This document shows positions 19,727 through 28,128 of a DNA stretch of 64,000 bases, one piece after another. The stretch covers positions 248,001-312,000 of the forward strand of contig NZ_PIQS01000001.1 in the NCBI RefSeq assembly GCF_003048405.1. The letters run 5' to 3'. Each line of letters starts with the position of its first letter. Position 1 is the stretch's first letter. The position numbers were made by a program, and so were the translations under genes. Below the pieces are notes generated by a model, which ran no database searches, was not told where the DNA came from, and saw only the letters and a list, made by a program, of their open reading frames with translations. This DNA is from Campylobacter concisus. Its GTDB lineage: Bacteria > Campylobacterota > Campylobacteria > Campylobacterales > Campylobacteraceae.

Positions 19727-19747
19727 CTTTAGTCTATTTGACTAAAG
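19727..19747. promoter_or_regulatory. Inverted repeat in the groES/AsmA-like intergenic region
   Basis: CTTTAGTC (19727-19734) and GACTAAAG (19740-19747) form a perfect 8-bp inverted repeat with a 5-base centre, between two divergently transcribed genes and 36 bases before the plus-strand ATG. It could be an operator or a transcript hairpin; the regulator is unknown. Confidence 0.4.
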
Positions 19748-19782
19748 TTTCGTGATATATAAAACTAATATAAGGGAATTTT

Positions 19783-22326
19783 ATGAAAAAAGTAGCCTAT
19801 ATAATTTTCGCACTCGTGCTGACAATAGCTTGCATCTTTGGCTTTATCTTTAGCCCATTTGGGAGTACATTTATCGCTGGCAAGATCGAAAAAGAGGCAC
19901 TCGCTCGTGGTATTGATGTCAAATTTAAAGATTTTAGCCTGGGGGTTAGCACCTTAAATTTAGAAGCGACCGTGATGAATGCCATAAATTTAAAAGCAAA
20001 TGGCGACCTCTCCTTGCTTGCTCAAAGCATGAATTTAAACATAGATATAAATGCCGACAAGGCAAAGGCTAGCGAGCTTGGGTTAAAAAGAGATGTAGCG
20101 CTTAAAGCAAACGTGGCTGGTAAATTTAGCGACTTCAAACTAGTAGCAACTGGCACGGCGCTTGGCTCAAATATAAATTTAAACGCAAATTTAAAAGACT
20201 ACCTGCCAAAAGCCTTAAATCTTGACGCTAAAAATATCGAACTTTCTGAGATATCAGCCCTTGCGCAAAAGCCAAATTTAGCTAGCGGCAAGCTTGATCT
20301 AACGAGCAACATGCAAGGGGTTGATGAGAAAAATGAGCCCATCATTAACGCTCAAATTTTAGCAAGTAATGGCGTAATAAACAAAGAAATTCTTAAAAAC
20401 GAATTTGGGCTAAATTTGGCAAAAGATATAAGCTTTAAAGGCGGCATAAATGCTAAATTTGCAAATGAAAAAGTAGTGGCAAAAACCCTTATCATTGCGC
20501 CTGAAGCCACTTTAAAAGCAAATGAGACGACTTATGATCTAGCTAGCAAAAATTTAAAGAGCGATTTTTCGCTAAATGTGCCTGATCTTGCCCTTTTTGG
20601 CAAGCTCTTGGGCGAGCAGCTAAATGGCGCAGTGGACGCAAACGGCGAAATTTTAATGCAAGAAAATGCTCTTAAAAATCTAAAAACTGAGATAAACGGC
20701 CTTGGCGGCAAGATAAATGCAAATTTTGATAGTAAAAATTTAGTCCTAAATGCAGCAAATATCAAGCTAAAAGAGCTTCTAGCACTTGCCTTGCAGCCTA
20801 GCTACGCAGACGGGCAGATAAATTTAAACGCAAATTTTAGCGGCTTTGACGAGCTAAAAAAGCTTGCTGGAGAGGCTAAATTTGATATAAAAAACGGCCT
20901 TATAAACAAAGATCTTGCAAAGCTTAAAAATGCGGCTAAATTTGAGCTAAAAGGCGGCGCTACCGCAAAAGGTGAGCTTGTAAATTTTGACGCAAACGTG
21001 CTTAGCGACCTTGGCGAGCTAAAGGATATAAAGGGTATTTATGACCTAAAAAACAGCCAAATTTTTAGCAAATTTGCCCTGCTCATTAGCGACCCTGAGA
21101 AATTTAAAGCGGTTAGTGGCTTTGAGGTGAGCTCAAAAATGGCGCTTGCGGGCGATATAAAGGTCAAAGAAAGCAAAATAGATGAGCTAAATTTAGGCGG
21201 CGATGCCTTTGCTGGCAAGCTAAACGCCACCATAAAAAATGAAAATCTTGATCTTAGCCTAAAAGAGGCGCAGTTGGGAGATATCTTGGCACTTAGCGGC
21301 AACGACAGACTGGCAAATGCCAAGGCAAATGTCCAGGCAAAGGGGCAAAATATCTTTAGTAAAAGTCCAAGCATCGCCGCAACGATCGCTTTAAACGAGG
21401 GCAAATTTAACGCCGCAGTGCTTAGCAGAATGCTTGATAAAAAATTCCCACAAAACGAGAAATTTAGCTCAAATTTGAGCCTAGACTACAAAGGCGAAGT
21501 AGCGAAATTTAGTGGCGACTTTCTTAGCTCGCTAGCTGATATAAAGGGCATAGATGGCAGCTTTGACGTGGGCAAAAACACGCTAAGTTTAAAGCTTCAA
21601 GCGGTGGTTTCAGAGCTAAATAAGCTTGCATTTTTAGCTGGCCGCGAGCTTCACGGTAAATTTGCAGCGCTCATTACCGCAAATGGCAAAGTAGATGATC
21701 TAAGCGTAAAAGCCACTTCAGACGATCTCTTTAAAGGCAAGCTCGAGGCAACCTACAAAGGCGGCGCGCTTGATGTGATGCTAAAAAATTTCGATATCAA
21801 AGGACTAACGCAGACCCTAGCACTTGATCATCTCTATGATGGCAACGGCGATGCGAAATTTGACTATGAGACAAAGCAAAGGCTGGGTAAATTTGACATC
21901 TTGCTAAAAGAGGGTCACCTAGCCAGCACAAATCTCACAAACAACATAAAAATATTCACCGGCAAGGACATCACAAAAGAAATTTACAAAGACGGCAAAA
22001 TTTACGGCGACATAAAGGGCGACAACGTCGTTTTTAACGTAAATTTAAGCTCACCAAAGAGCGACATAAATGTCTCAAAAGGCACTTATAATACTGCCAC
22101 GAAAATGCTAAACGCGCCACTTGTTTGCAGACTCGAAAAGACCGACCTAAACGTGAAAATTTCAGGCACGACAGATAACCTAAAATACGACGTCGGCTCG
22201 CAATATTTAGAAAACAAAGTCAAAAAAGAGATAGGTAGATTTTTAGATAAAAAGTTAGGCGGCAAAGATAGCAACTCAAGCAGCGACAAGCAAAATTTAA
22301 AGGGGCTTTTAAAAGGGTTATTTTAG
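19783..22326 (+). CDS. AsmA-like periplasmic/outer-membrane biogenesis protein
   Basis: An 847-residue protein with one N-terminal membrane segment (about residues 5-27) and a long periplasmic region of repeated short beta-type units rich in Asn, Leu, Lys and Ala (many DLKN, NLNAN, KGELV patterns). This anchor-plus-long-beta architecture is that of the AsmA/YhdP/TamB group, which moves lipids or helps outer-membrane assembly. Residues 650-800 (KGLTQTLALDHLYDGNGDAKFDY, then a GKDITKEIYKDGKIYGDIKG stretch) resemble the AsmA C-terminal domain. AAGGGAATTTT precedes the ATG. The exact subfamily is uncertain. An MFS gene begins directly at its stop. Confidence 0.75.
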   Translation: MKKVAYIIFALVLTIACIFGFIFSPFGSTFIAGKIEKEALARGIDVKFKDFSLGVSTLNLEATVMNAINLKANGDLSLLAQSMNLNIDINADKAKASELGLKRDVALKANVAGKFSDFKLVATGTALGSNINLNANLKDYLPKALNLDAKNIELSEISALAQKPNLASGKLDLTSNMQGVDEKNEPIINAQILASNGVINKEILKNEFGLNLAKDISFKGGINAKFANEKVVAKTLIIAPEATLKANETTYDLASKNLKSDFSLNVPDLALFGKLLGEQLNGAVDANGEILMQENALKNLKTEINGLGGKINANFDSKNLVLNAANIKLKELLALALQPSYADGQINLNANFSGFDELKKLAGEAKFDIKNGLINKDLAKLKNAAKFELKGGATAKGELVNFDANVLSDLGELKDIKGIYDLKNSQIFSKFALLISDPEKFKAVSGFEVSSKMALAGDIKVKESKIDELNLGGDAFAGKLNATIKNENLDLSLKEAQLGDILALSGNDRLANAKANVQAKGQNIFSKSPSIAATIALNEGKFNAAVLSRMLDKKFPQNEKFSSNLSLDYKGEVAKFSGDFLSSLADIKGIDGSFDVGKNTLSLKLQAVVSELNKLAFLAGRELHGKFAALITANGKVDDLSVKATSDDLFKGKLEATYKGGALDVMLKNFDIKGLTQTLALDHLYDGNGDAKFDYETKQRLGKFDILLKEGHLASTNLTNNIKIFTGKDITKEIYKDGKIYGDIKGDNVVFNVNLSSPKSDINVSKGTYNTATKMLNAPLVCRLEKTDLNVKISGTTDNLKYDVGSQYLENKVKKEIGRFLDKKLGGKDSNSSSDKQNLKGLLKGLF

Positions 22327-23484
22327 ATGAAAAAGGCGGAAAATTTAAAGTATCTAATGGGGCTTGGGCACTTTTGCAGCGACATAAACCAAAGTGCTCT
22401 TGGCGCAATGCTGCCATTTTTCATCGCGAGCTACCACTACGACTACGCCACGGCCGCCTCGCTCGTGACCGCCACAAATTTAGCAAGCTCGCTCATCCAG
22501 CCACTAATCGGCCGCCTAAGCGACAAAAGGGAGCTTCCATACGTCATCCCGCTTGGGCTGCTGTTAGCTGGCGGAGGCATGAGCCTAACTGGCTTTGTCA
22601 CAAACTACTACCTCATCTTAGTTTGTGTGATGATAAGCGGTATCGGCGCCGCGCTTTTTCACCCAAGTGCTGCAAGGATCGTAAACTACGCCTCAAACGC
22701 CAAAAATAGAGCCAAAAGCATAAGCATATTTTCATTTGGTGGCAACCTTGGCTTTGCGGTTGGACCTATTTTGGTTGCTGTTTTTGTGGGAAATTTTGGT
22801 CTAAAAGGGACGCTGGTCTTCATCATACCTCAAATTTTTCTGACACTTTTGTACCTTAAAAAGGGCAAATTTATAAAAGCACTAGAGGGCAATCACAAAA
22901 AGCAAATTTTGCAAAAAACGATCGCTCTAAAAGACGATCTGGGCGCATTTTTGAGGCTTTGCGTCTGTATATTTTCACGCTCCATCGTAGCCTTTGGTTT
23001 TACAGCATTTTTTAGCATATATCTCATCAAAATTTTTGGCATCAGCAAAGAGGTGGCAAATGTAAATTTAAGCCTCTTTTTCGCCGCAGGTGCGATCTCT
23101 ACACTATTTGGCGGAGCGCTAGCAGATAGGTACGGTCTAGTTAGACTCATTAAAATAAGCCTAAGCGTCGCTGCGCCGCTAGTCGTGCTAATGCTCTTTA
23201 TCGACAGCTACGCGCTATTTCTCGCGGCCTCGATCTGCGTAAGTGCTTGCATCAGCCTATCTTTTAGCCCTTCAATCGCCCTTGCACAGCTTTATTTGCC
23301 AAACCAGATAGGCCTAGCCTCAGGCGTAACGCTTGGCCTTAGCATCACAATCGGCGGCATATTTGCGACGGTCATCGGCAAGATCGCTGATATATTTAGC
23401 CTGACGCACTCATTTTATTTTATAGCCGTAGTCTCGATCATTAGTGCAGCTTCGAGCTACTTTTTAAAGCCGGTTGCACGATAA
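22327..23484 (+). CDS. MFS transporter, fosmidomycin resistance (Fsr)-like
   Basis: A 385-residue, 12-segment major facilitator. The N-terminal GHFCSDINQSALGAMLPFF and the GIGAALFHPSAARIV segment match the Fsr family (HFxxDxxxGALPALLPF and GxGSALFHPEG types); a typical MFS loop, GRLSDKRE, follows helix 2. Fsr proteins export fosmidomycin-like or other small compounds; the natural substrate here is unknown. The ATG begins immediately after the stop of the AsmA-like gene, so the two are cotranscribed. Confidence 0.8.
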   Translation: MKKAENLKYLMGLGHFCSDINQSALGAMLPFFIASYHYDYATAASLVTATNLASSLIQPLIGRLSDKRELPYVIPLGLLLAGGGMSLTGFVTNYYLILVCVMISGIGAALFHPSAARIVNYASNAKNRAKSISIFSFGGNLGFAVGPILVAVFVGNFGLKGTLVFIIPQIFLTLLYLKKGKFIKALEGNHKKQILQKTIALKDDLGAFLRLCVCIFSRSIVAFGFTAFFSIYLIKIFGISKEVANVNLSLFFAAGAISTLFGGALADRYGLVRLIKISLSVAAPLVVLMLFIDSYALFLAASICVSACISLSFSPSIALAQLYLPNQIGLASGVTLGLSITIGGIFATVIGKIADIFSLTHSFYFIAVVSIISAASSYFLKPVAR

Positions 23485-23513
23485 ATAAATACTAAATTAA
23501 TATAAATTAACCT

Positions 23514-23545
23514 GATTTAAAAAATATTTAAATATTTTTTAAATC
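23514..23545. terminator. Perfect 32-base AT-rich palindrome
   Basis: GATTTAAAAAATATTT followed by its exact reverse complement, 29 bases after the MFS stop. As RNA it forms a long A-U hairpin with an internal U run, which may terminate the AsmA/MFS transcript. Position 40 bases before the next start also allows an operator role for the orphan membrane gene. Confidence 0.5.
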
Positions 23546-23584
23546 AATTACAATAAAATAACTAATTTAATTTAAGGAACAAAT

Positions 23585-24952
23585 TTGGAACAGTTACAAC
23601 AAGAAAAAAAATATATGTTAAAAAGCGCCAGAGAGTTGGGGCTTATATCTTGTATCATGGCGATATTTAAGTATCTAGTTTTCGTTTCAGGACTTTACAA
23701 AACCCTTGATCGCGATTTCAGTCTTATCCTCAAAGCATGCTGCGACTCTATCAGTTGGATACTTTTATTTTTTGCTATTTCATTGATATGCTCTGTTTAT
23801 AATTCCTCAAAACTAAGAACATATTTTAAAATTTTTACTATTTTCATTTTGATATATGTCATTTTAACTTTTTTGACTTTTAAAATTGTCATGTATCTGG
23901 GAGAAAGAAATTTTAACTATAATGATTTTATCTTTACGATATTGAATTATTTTTATAGCAACGAAGAGATTATGTATAATCATGACCTATTTAAACAGCT
24001 ACTCATTTATCGTAGTTATTTATTGAGAGTATTATTCGTAACAGCATCACTATTTTTATTTATATCTATCGCAAAATTAACAAAAATAATAAAAGAAAAA
24101 ATGTTTTGGGCTTATGCATTATTTGGTGCATTTCATATAGCAAGCTACTTTATTAAAATTGATCACAAAATTTATGATTATATTGATATTGGAGCTTTCT
24201 TTATTGCTTTAATCGCATGGTGGCGACTAAAGATACAGGCAAGTAGTGACGAAATTCAAGTAATTAGCGAAAATGGGATTTTAAATGTGACTACTATCAA
24301 ATCTTCAAGCCAATTAGCCGCGAAAGCCTGCTTAGTTGGCCTTATCGCAATATTTTTTTACTATATATTTTTTGAATATTTGTTAGCACATCAAGAAAGA
24401 ATGTCACTTCGACCAATAATATTTATAAAGCCTCTTGTTTATGTGGTAGTATTAGCGGTTATTTACTCTGCCGTTAAGCAGATAGCACATACGTTAAATG
24501 AGATAAGACTACATACAAATTTCTTATTTTTCTCTATCCTTTTTGTGATATTTACAATAGCAAAAGCAACAACTGACTACATGTATATATATGCTTACGA
24601 TTATAATTTTTTAAATATCTTTGGTACACACAATGCCTCAATTAAATCTTTAGTTTCTAGTGCCAATACAATCTTATACATTGGAGTATTTGCTCATTTG
24701 TTAGCTATAGTATTTTTATTTTTATTTACAACAAGATTAGTGAGCGCAACTAAAAGTAGGCTATTTTGGATAAATTTTATATTGTTTGTGGTAAGTTCAG
24801 TCATACTTTTAGCACTACTATTTCCGGGTAAGCCAGACTTTATAGGCCTTTTAACCAAAAACATAGACCTTTTTAATATAGCAGAGTTTTTCTTTTTACT
24901 AATTGCTTGGTATAGCGTGAAAAAAGACACAAGAGAACAGGATAGATCATAA
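23585..24952 (+). CDS. Orphan 12-helix membrane protein with internal duplication
   Basis: I do not recognise a family. The TTG start at 23585 is chosen because AAGGAA lies 6 bases upstream; otherwise ATG at 23615. The 455 residues show about 12 hydrophobic segments, six in each half. The halves look alike: both have a helix ending LFLF followed by a basic loop and K-x-x-x/R-LFW-type aromatic start (about 161-180 and 377-400), and both close with a helix ending in ALIAWW-RLK (about 203-212) or LLIAWYSVKK (about 438-447). The linker near 213-240 is polar. Aromatic-rich loops and no charged catalytic cluster suggest a transporter or sensor; function is unknown. Base composition is lower in GC than the MFS gene before it. 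Confidence 0.7.
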   Translation: MEQLQQEKKYMLKSARELGLISCIMAIFKYLVFVSGLYKTLDRDFSLILKACCDSISWILLFFAISLICSVYNSSKLRTYFKIFTIFILIYVILTFLTFKIVMYLGERNFNYNDFIFTILNYFYSNEEIMYNHDLFKQLLIYRSYLLRVLFVTASLFLFISIAKLTKIIKEKMFWAYALFGAFHIASYFIKIDHKIYDYIDIGAFFIALIAWWRLKIQASSDEIQVISENGILNVTTIKSSSQLAAKACLVGLIAIFFYYIFFEYLLAHQERMSLRPIIFIKPLVYVVVLAVIYSAVKQIAHTLNEIRLHTNFLFFSILFVIFTIAKATTDYMYIYAYDYNFLNIFGTHNASIKSLVSSANTILYIGVFAHLLAIVFLFLFTTRLVSATKSRLFWINFILFVVSSVILLALLFPGKPDFIGLLTKNIDLFNIAEFFFLLIAWYSVKKDTREQDRS

Positions 24953-24962
24953 AACGGCATTT

Positions 24963-25129
24963 GGCGATAAATTTATAGTTTAAACAGCTAAAGACAAGAT
25001 GATTTTTGTCTTTAGCTTCGCTATGAGGAGACGAGGCGAAATTTTACGATACAAAGGAGCATACATGTAGTATGTGACTGAAGTAGAGTGAAATTTCAAC
25101 GACGTATAGCAGAAAAAGACAAAATCGCC
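24963..25129. repeat. Nested inverted-repeat element beside uvrB
   Basis: Between convergent genes. From outside inwards: GGCGAT (24963) with ATCGCC (25124), GCTAT (25020) with ATAGC (25106), and an inner CATAC-ATGTA-GTATG hairpin (25060-25074). To the left is an 11-bp stem, GCTAAAGACAA (24987-24997) with TTGTCTTTAGC (25006-25016), which alone could be a terminator. The whole resembles a structured intergenic repeat; no second copy was noticed in this window. Confidence 0.5.
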
Positions 25130-27106
25130 TTAAAGCTTTCTTATCTTTGCTATTTCGTCGCGTAATGCCGCCGCCTTCTCAAACTCGAGCTGCGCCGCCG
25201 CTTCAAGCATCTGCTTTCTTAGTTCTTTTACTATCGCAGCTCGCTCACTAGCTGGCATCTTCTCTAAATTTTTACCACGCTTATAAATTTCACCATCATC
25301 TTCGACGTGCAAGCTCTCTTCGATATTTCTGCTGGCAGAGTGCGGCGTTATACCATGAGCTTTGTTGTATTCATCTTGAAATTTACGCCTCGCAGTCGTC
25401 GTATCGATCGCCTCTTTCATTGATTTTGTTATCTTTTTAGCAAACATTAGCACCTTGCCATTTACATTTCTAGCTGCACGCCCCATCGTCTGTATAAGGC
25501 TCGTTGTCGAGCGCAAAAAGCCCTCTTTATCGGCGTCCATTATGGCTATTAGACTCACTTCAGGCAGGTCAAGCCCCTCACGGAGCAAATTTATACCTAT
25601 TAGCATGTCAAATTCCCCGCTTCTAAGCCCTCTAATGATCTCATTTCGCTCGATCGCGTCGATGTCTGAGTGCATATACTTGACCTTGACGCCAAGCTCT
25701 ATGTAGTAGCGGCTTAGCTCCTCGGCCATCTTTTTAGTTAGCACCGTAACTAGCACGCGCTCATTTCTAGCGATGACCGCCTTTGCCTCGTCAAATAGCG
25801 CCTCGACTTGATTGTCACTATCTTTTATCTCGATGAGCGGATCTAGTAGCCCAGTAGGACGCAAAATTTGCTCATATACATGCCCCTGGCTGATACCAAG
25901 CTCGTACTCGTTTGGTGTGGCTGAGACAAAGAGAAATTTCGCCTTTTTGCTTATAAACTCGTCAAATTTAAGCGGCCTGTTATCAAGTGCTGAAGGCAAG
26001 CGAAATCCATACTCTACAAGCACCTCTTTACGGCTCCTATCACCTGCATACATGCCCCTAAACTGTGGCAAACTCACGTGACTCTCATCGACGATGACCA
26101 GATAATCCTCGCCACTTATCTCAAAGTAGTCAAACATCGAGTACGGCGTCTCTCCAGCCTTTTGACCGGTCAGATGTCGCGCGTAGTTTTCGATACCTTT
26201 ACACATACCAGTGCTTGCCATCATCTCGAGATCAAATTCAACTCTCTGCTTTAGCCTCTGAGCCTCGACTAGCTTACCCTGCTCGCTAAACTCTTTTAAG
26301 CGCACATCAAGCTCCTCTTCGATCTCCTTCATAGCGATCTTTAGCCTATCAGCGCCCACGATGAACTGGCTGGTGGCATAAAGCGTAAATTTAGAAATGT
26401 CTTTGAGTCTCTTGTTATCAAGCACGTCAAAATGATACATCGCATCTATCTCATCGCCAAAAAACTCAACTCTTAGGGCTTCGTCGTTGTAATAAGCCGG
26501 ATAAATGTCCACCACATCGCCATTTACACGAAAATCACCCCTGTCAAAGTAGTTGTCATTACGCTTGTAGCCCATATCCACAAGCTGCTCTAAAAGCTTT
26601 CTTTGGCTTATTTTCTCCCCTACGCTAAGATAGGCTACCATCCCTTTATACTCGCTTGGATTGCCAAGGCCGTAGTTTGCGGAGACTGAGGCCACGCAGA
26701 TGACGTCATCAAAGCTTAGCAAACTAGCCGTCGCAGAAAGACGCAGGCGCTCAAGCTCCTCATTTACCGAGCTATCCTTTTCTATATATAGGTCGCTTCT
26801 TGGGATGTAGGCCTCTGGCTGGTAGTAGTCGTAGTAGCTTATGAAGTACTCCACATGGTTTTTTGGAAAAAAACCTTTAAATTCACTATATAGCTGCGCG
26901 GCGAGGGATTTGTTATGCGTCATGATAAGTGTTGGCATATTTAGCTCACGTATGACGTTTGCCATGGTAAAGGTCTTGCCGGACCCTGTCACGCCTAAAA
27001 GTGTTTGGTATTTATTGCCTGAATTTATGCTTTTTACTATCTCTTTTATCGCTCTTGCTTGGTCGCTGCTTGGGCTAAATTTAGATGAAATTTCAAATTT
27101 ACTCAT
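25130..27106 (-). CDS. uvrB: Excinuclease ABC subunit B
   Basis: A 658-residue nucleotide-excision repair helicase-like subunit that verifies damage and recruits UvrC. It starts with the UvrB signature ([11 protein letters not shown], then [17 protein letters not shown] as Walker A near residue 40), followed by the [21 protein letters not shown] beta-hairpin region, DESHVSLPQ, the helicase motif [11 protein letters not shown], and the C-terminal UVR domain ([22 protein letters not shown]). Full length; nothing unusual. Confidence 0.97.
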   Translation of the reverse strand: MSKFEISSKFSPSSDQARAIKEIVKSINSGNKYQTLLGVTGSGKTFTMANVIRELNMPTLIMTHNKSLAAQLYSEFKGFFPKNHVEYFISYYDYYQPEAYIPRSDLYIEKDSSVNEELERLRLSATASLLSFDDVICVASVSANYGLGNPSEYKGMVAYLSVGEKISQRKLLEQLVDMGYKRNDNYFDRGDFRVNGDVVDIYPAYYNDEALRVEFFGDEIDAMYHFDVLDNKRLKDISKFTLYATSQFIVGADRLKIAMKEIEEELDVRLKEFSEQGKLVEAQRLKQRVEFDLEMMASTGMCKGIENYARHLTGQKAGETPYSMFDYFEISGEDYLVIVDESHVSLPQFRGMYAGDRSRKEVLVEYGFRLPSALDNRPLKFDEFISKKAKFLFVSATPNEYELGISQGHVYEQILRPTGLLDPLIEIKDSDNQVEALFDEAKAVIARNERVLVTVLTKKMAEELSRYYIELGVKVKYMHSDIDAIERNEIIRGLRSGEFDMLIGINLLREGLDLPEVSLIAIMDADKEGFLRSTTSLIQTMGRAARNVNGKVLMFAKKITKSMKEAIDTTTARRKFQDEYNKAHGITPHSASRNIEESLHVEDDGEIYKRGKNLEKMPASERAAIVKELRKQMLEAAAQLEFEKAAALRDEIAKIRKL

Positions 27107-27231
27107 TGATTGCCTTTAAATTTGGGCGAATTTTATAGCAAAGATAGTGCTTTGTCAAATGAGAATTTTAATAAGAATTTAGCCTCTGCGTGTTAGAATA
27201 CGAGCCTAATTATTATTTTAAAGGAACTTTT

Positions 27232-27465
27232 ATGTTTGAAGATAATGCGATCTTAACCACACTAAGCGATAAAGTAAATGACCTGATTACAAAATATGAC
27301 GAACTTTGCAAAACGAACGAAGAGTTACGCAACGAGATCGTAACTTTAAAAGCACAAAATGAGGCAAAAAGTAATCAAATCATGCGTTTAGAAGAGGATC
27401 TTGACAAGAAAAATACCGAAGCTGACGATGTAATGAGAAAAATCGAAGCTGTCCTTGGCAGATAA
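27232..27465 (+). CDS. Small coiled-coil protein (ZapB-like?)
   Basis: A 77-residue protein; the ATG at 27232 is preceded by AAGGAA with a 5-base gap, so an upstream in-frame start is rejected. Nearly the whole chain is a predicted coiled coil (heptads around KVNDLITKYDELCKTNEELRN and LKAQNEAKSNQIMRLEEDL). It resembles ZapB-like division proteins in size and shape only; the assignment is speculative. The gene order here (uvrB divergent, two small genes, pseudopilin, priA) matches C. jejuni Cj0680c-Cj0684 as I recall it, so it is a conserved gene. A TAGAAT -10-like box lies at 27194. Confidence 0.8.
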   Translation: MFEDNAILTTLSDKVNDLITKYDELCKTNEELRNEIVTLKAQNEAKSNQIMRLEEDLDKKNTEADDVMRKIEAVLGR

Positions 27466-27478
27466 GCTTGGCTAAAAT

Positions 27479-27709
27479 ATGAAAAAAATAACGCTCACGA
27501 TATCATCTCGCGACTACACGATCACGCTTGATGATGATTTTGCTAAATTCTTTGAAGATGACTGGCAAAATTTAATGGGCGGACGCCAATTTATCGAGCC
27601 AAAAGAGCTTTTAAATGCCTTTATAGAAAAATGTTATGAAAATTATGCTGTGATAAAGGCAGTAAAAAATTTAACTGGCAACGTTGATGAGATATTAAAG
27701 CGAGAATAG
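27479..27709 (+). CDS. Conserved small protein (ZapA-like?)
   Basis: 76 residues. It starts with a short beta-rich stretch (KKITLTISSRDYTITLDDDF) followed by helices (PKELLNAFIEKCYENYAVIKAV). The beta-hairpin-then-helix layout and its place after a coiled-coil partner recall ZapA, but the match is weak and no diagnostic motif is visible. It starts 13 bases after the coiled-coil gene and ends 2 bases before the pseudopilin gene. Confidence 0.75.
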   Translation: MKKITLTISSRDYTITLDDDFAKFFEDDWQNLMGGRQFIEPKELLNAFIEKCYENYAVIKAVKNLTGNVDEILKRE

Positions 27710-27711
27710 AG

Positions 27712-28128
27712 ATGAAAAGACGAGCTTACACCTTGCTTGAGCTGATATTTATAGTAGTTATACTAGGTATTTTAAGCACAGTCGCTATACCTAGGCTATT
27801 TTTTTCTAGAAGTGATGCTACCATCTCAAATGCCAAAACTCAACTTGCCGCTATAAGAAGTGGAATTTCACTAAAATACAATGACAATATTTTGCAAGCA
27901 AAGCCAGAATTTCCACAAAAACTAGATGATGGCGATCCAAACAAACTCTTTAAAAATGTTATAAATATACCGATAAAAGATAGCGGTAGCAAAAATGGCT
28001 GGCACAGAATAAACGATGACAAATATACATTTAGACTAGATGGCAAAGTAGCAAATTTCAAATACGATAAAAATACTGGCGATTTTGGTTGCAGCGATGA
28101 AAATGAAATTTGCAAATCACTTCAGTAA
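27712..28128 (+). CDS. Type II/IV pseudopilin-like protein
   Basis: 138 residues with a class III signal: a short basic leader MKRRA, then YTLLELIFIVVILGILSTVAIP with the conserved Glu at +5 of the mature N terminus. Prepilin peptidase (a candidate is at 47339) would cleave and methylate it before assembly into a pseudopilus. The first mature residue is Tyr where Phe or Met is usual. The C-terminal part has two cysteines (FGCSDENEIC) that may form a disulfide loop. In Campylobacter such proteins belong to the natural transformation apparatus. Its stop overlaps the priA start (TAATG). Confidence 0.85.
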   Translation: MKRRAYTLLELIFIVVILGILSTVAIPRLFFSRSDATISNAKTQLAAIRSGISLKYNDNILQAKPEFPQKLDDGDPNKLFKNVINIPIKDSGSKNGWHRINDDKYTFRLDGKVANFKYDKNTGDFGCSDENEICKSLQ

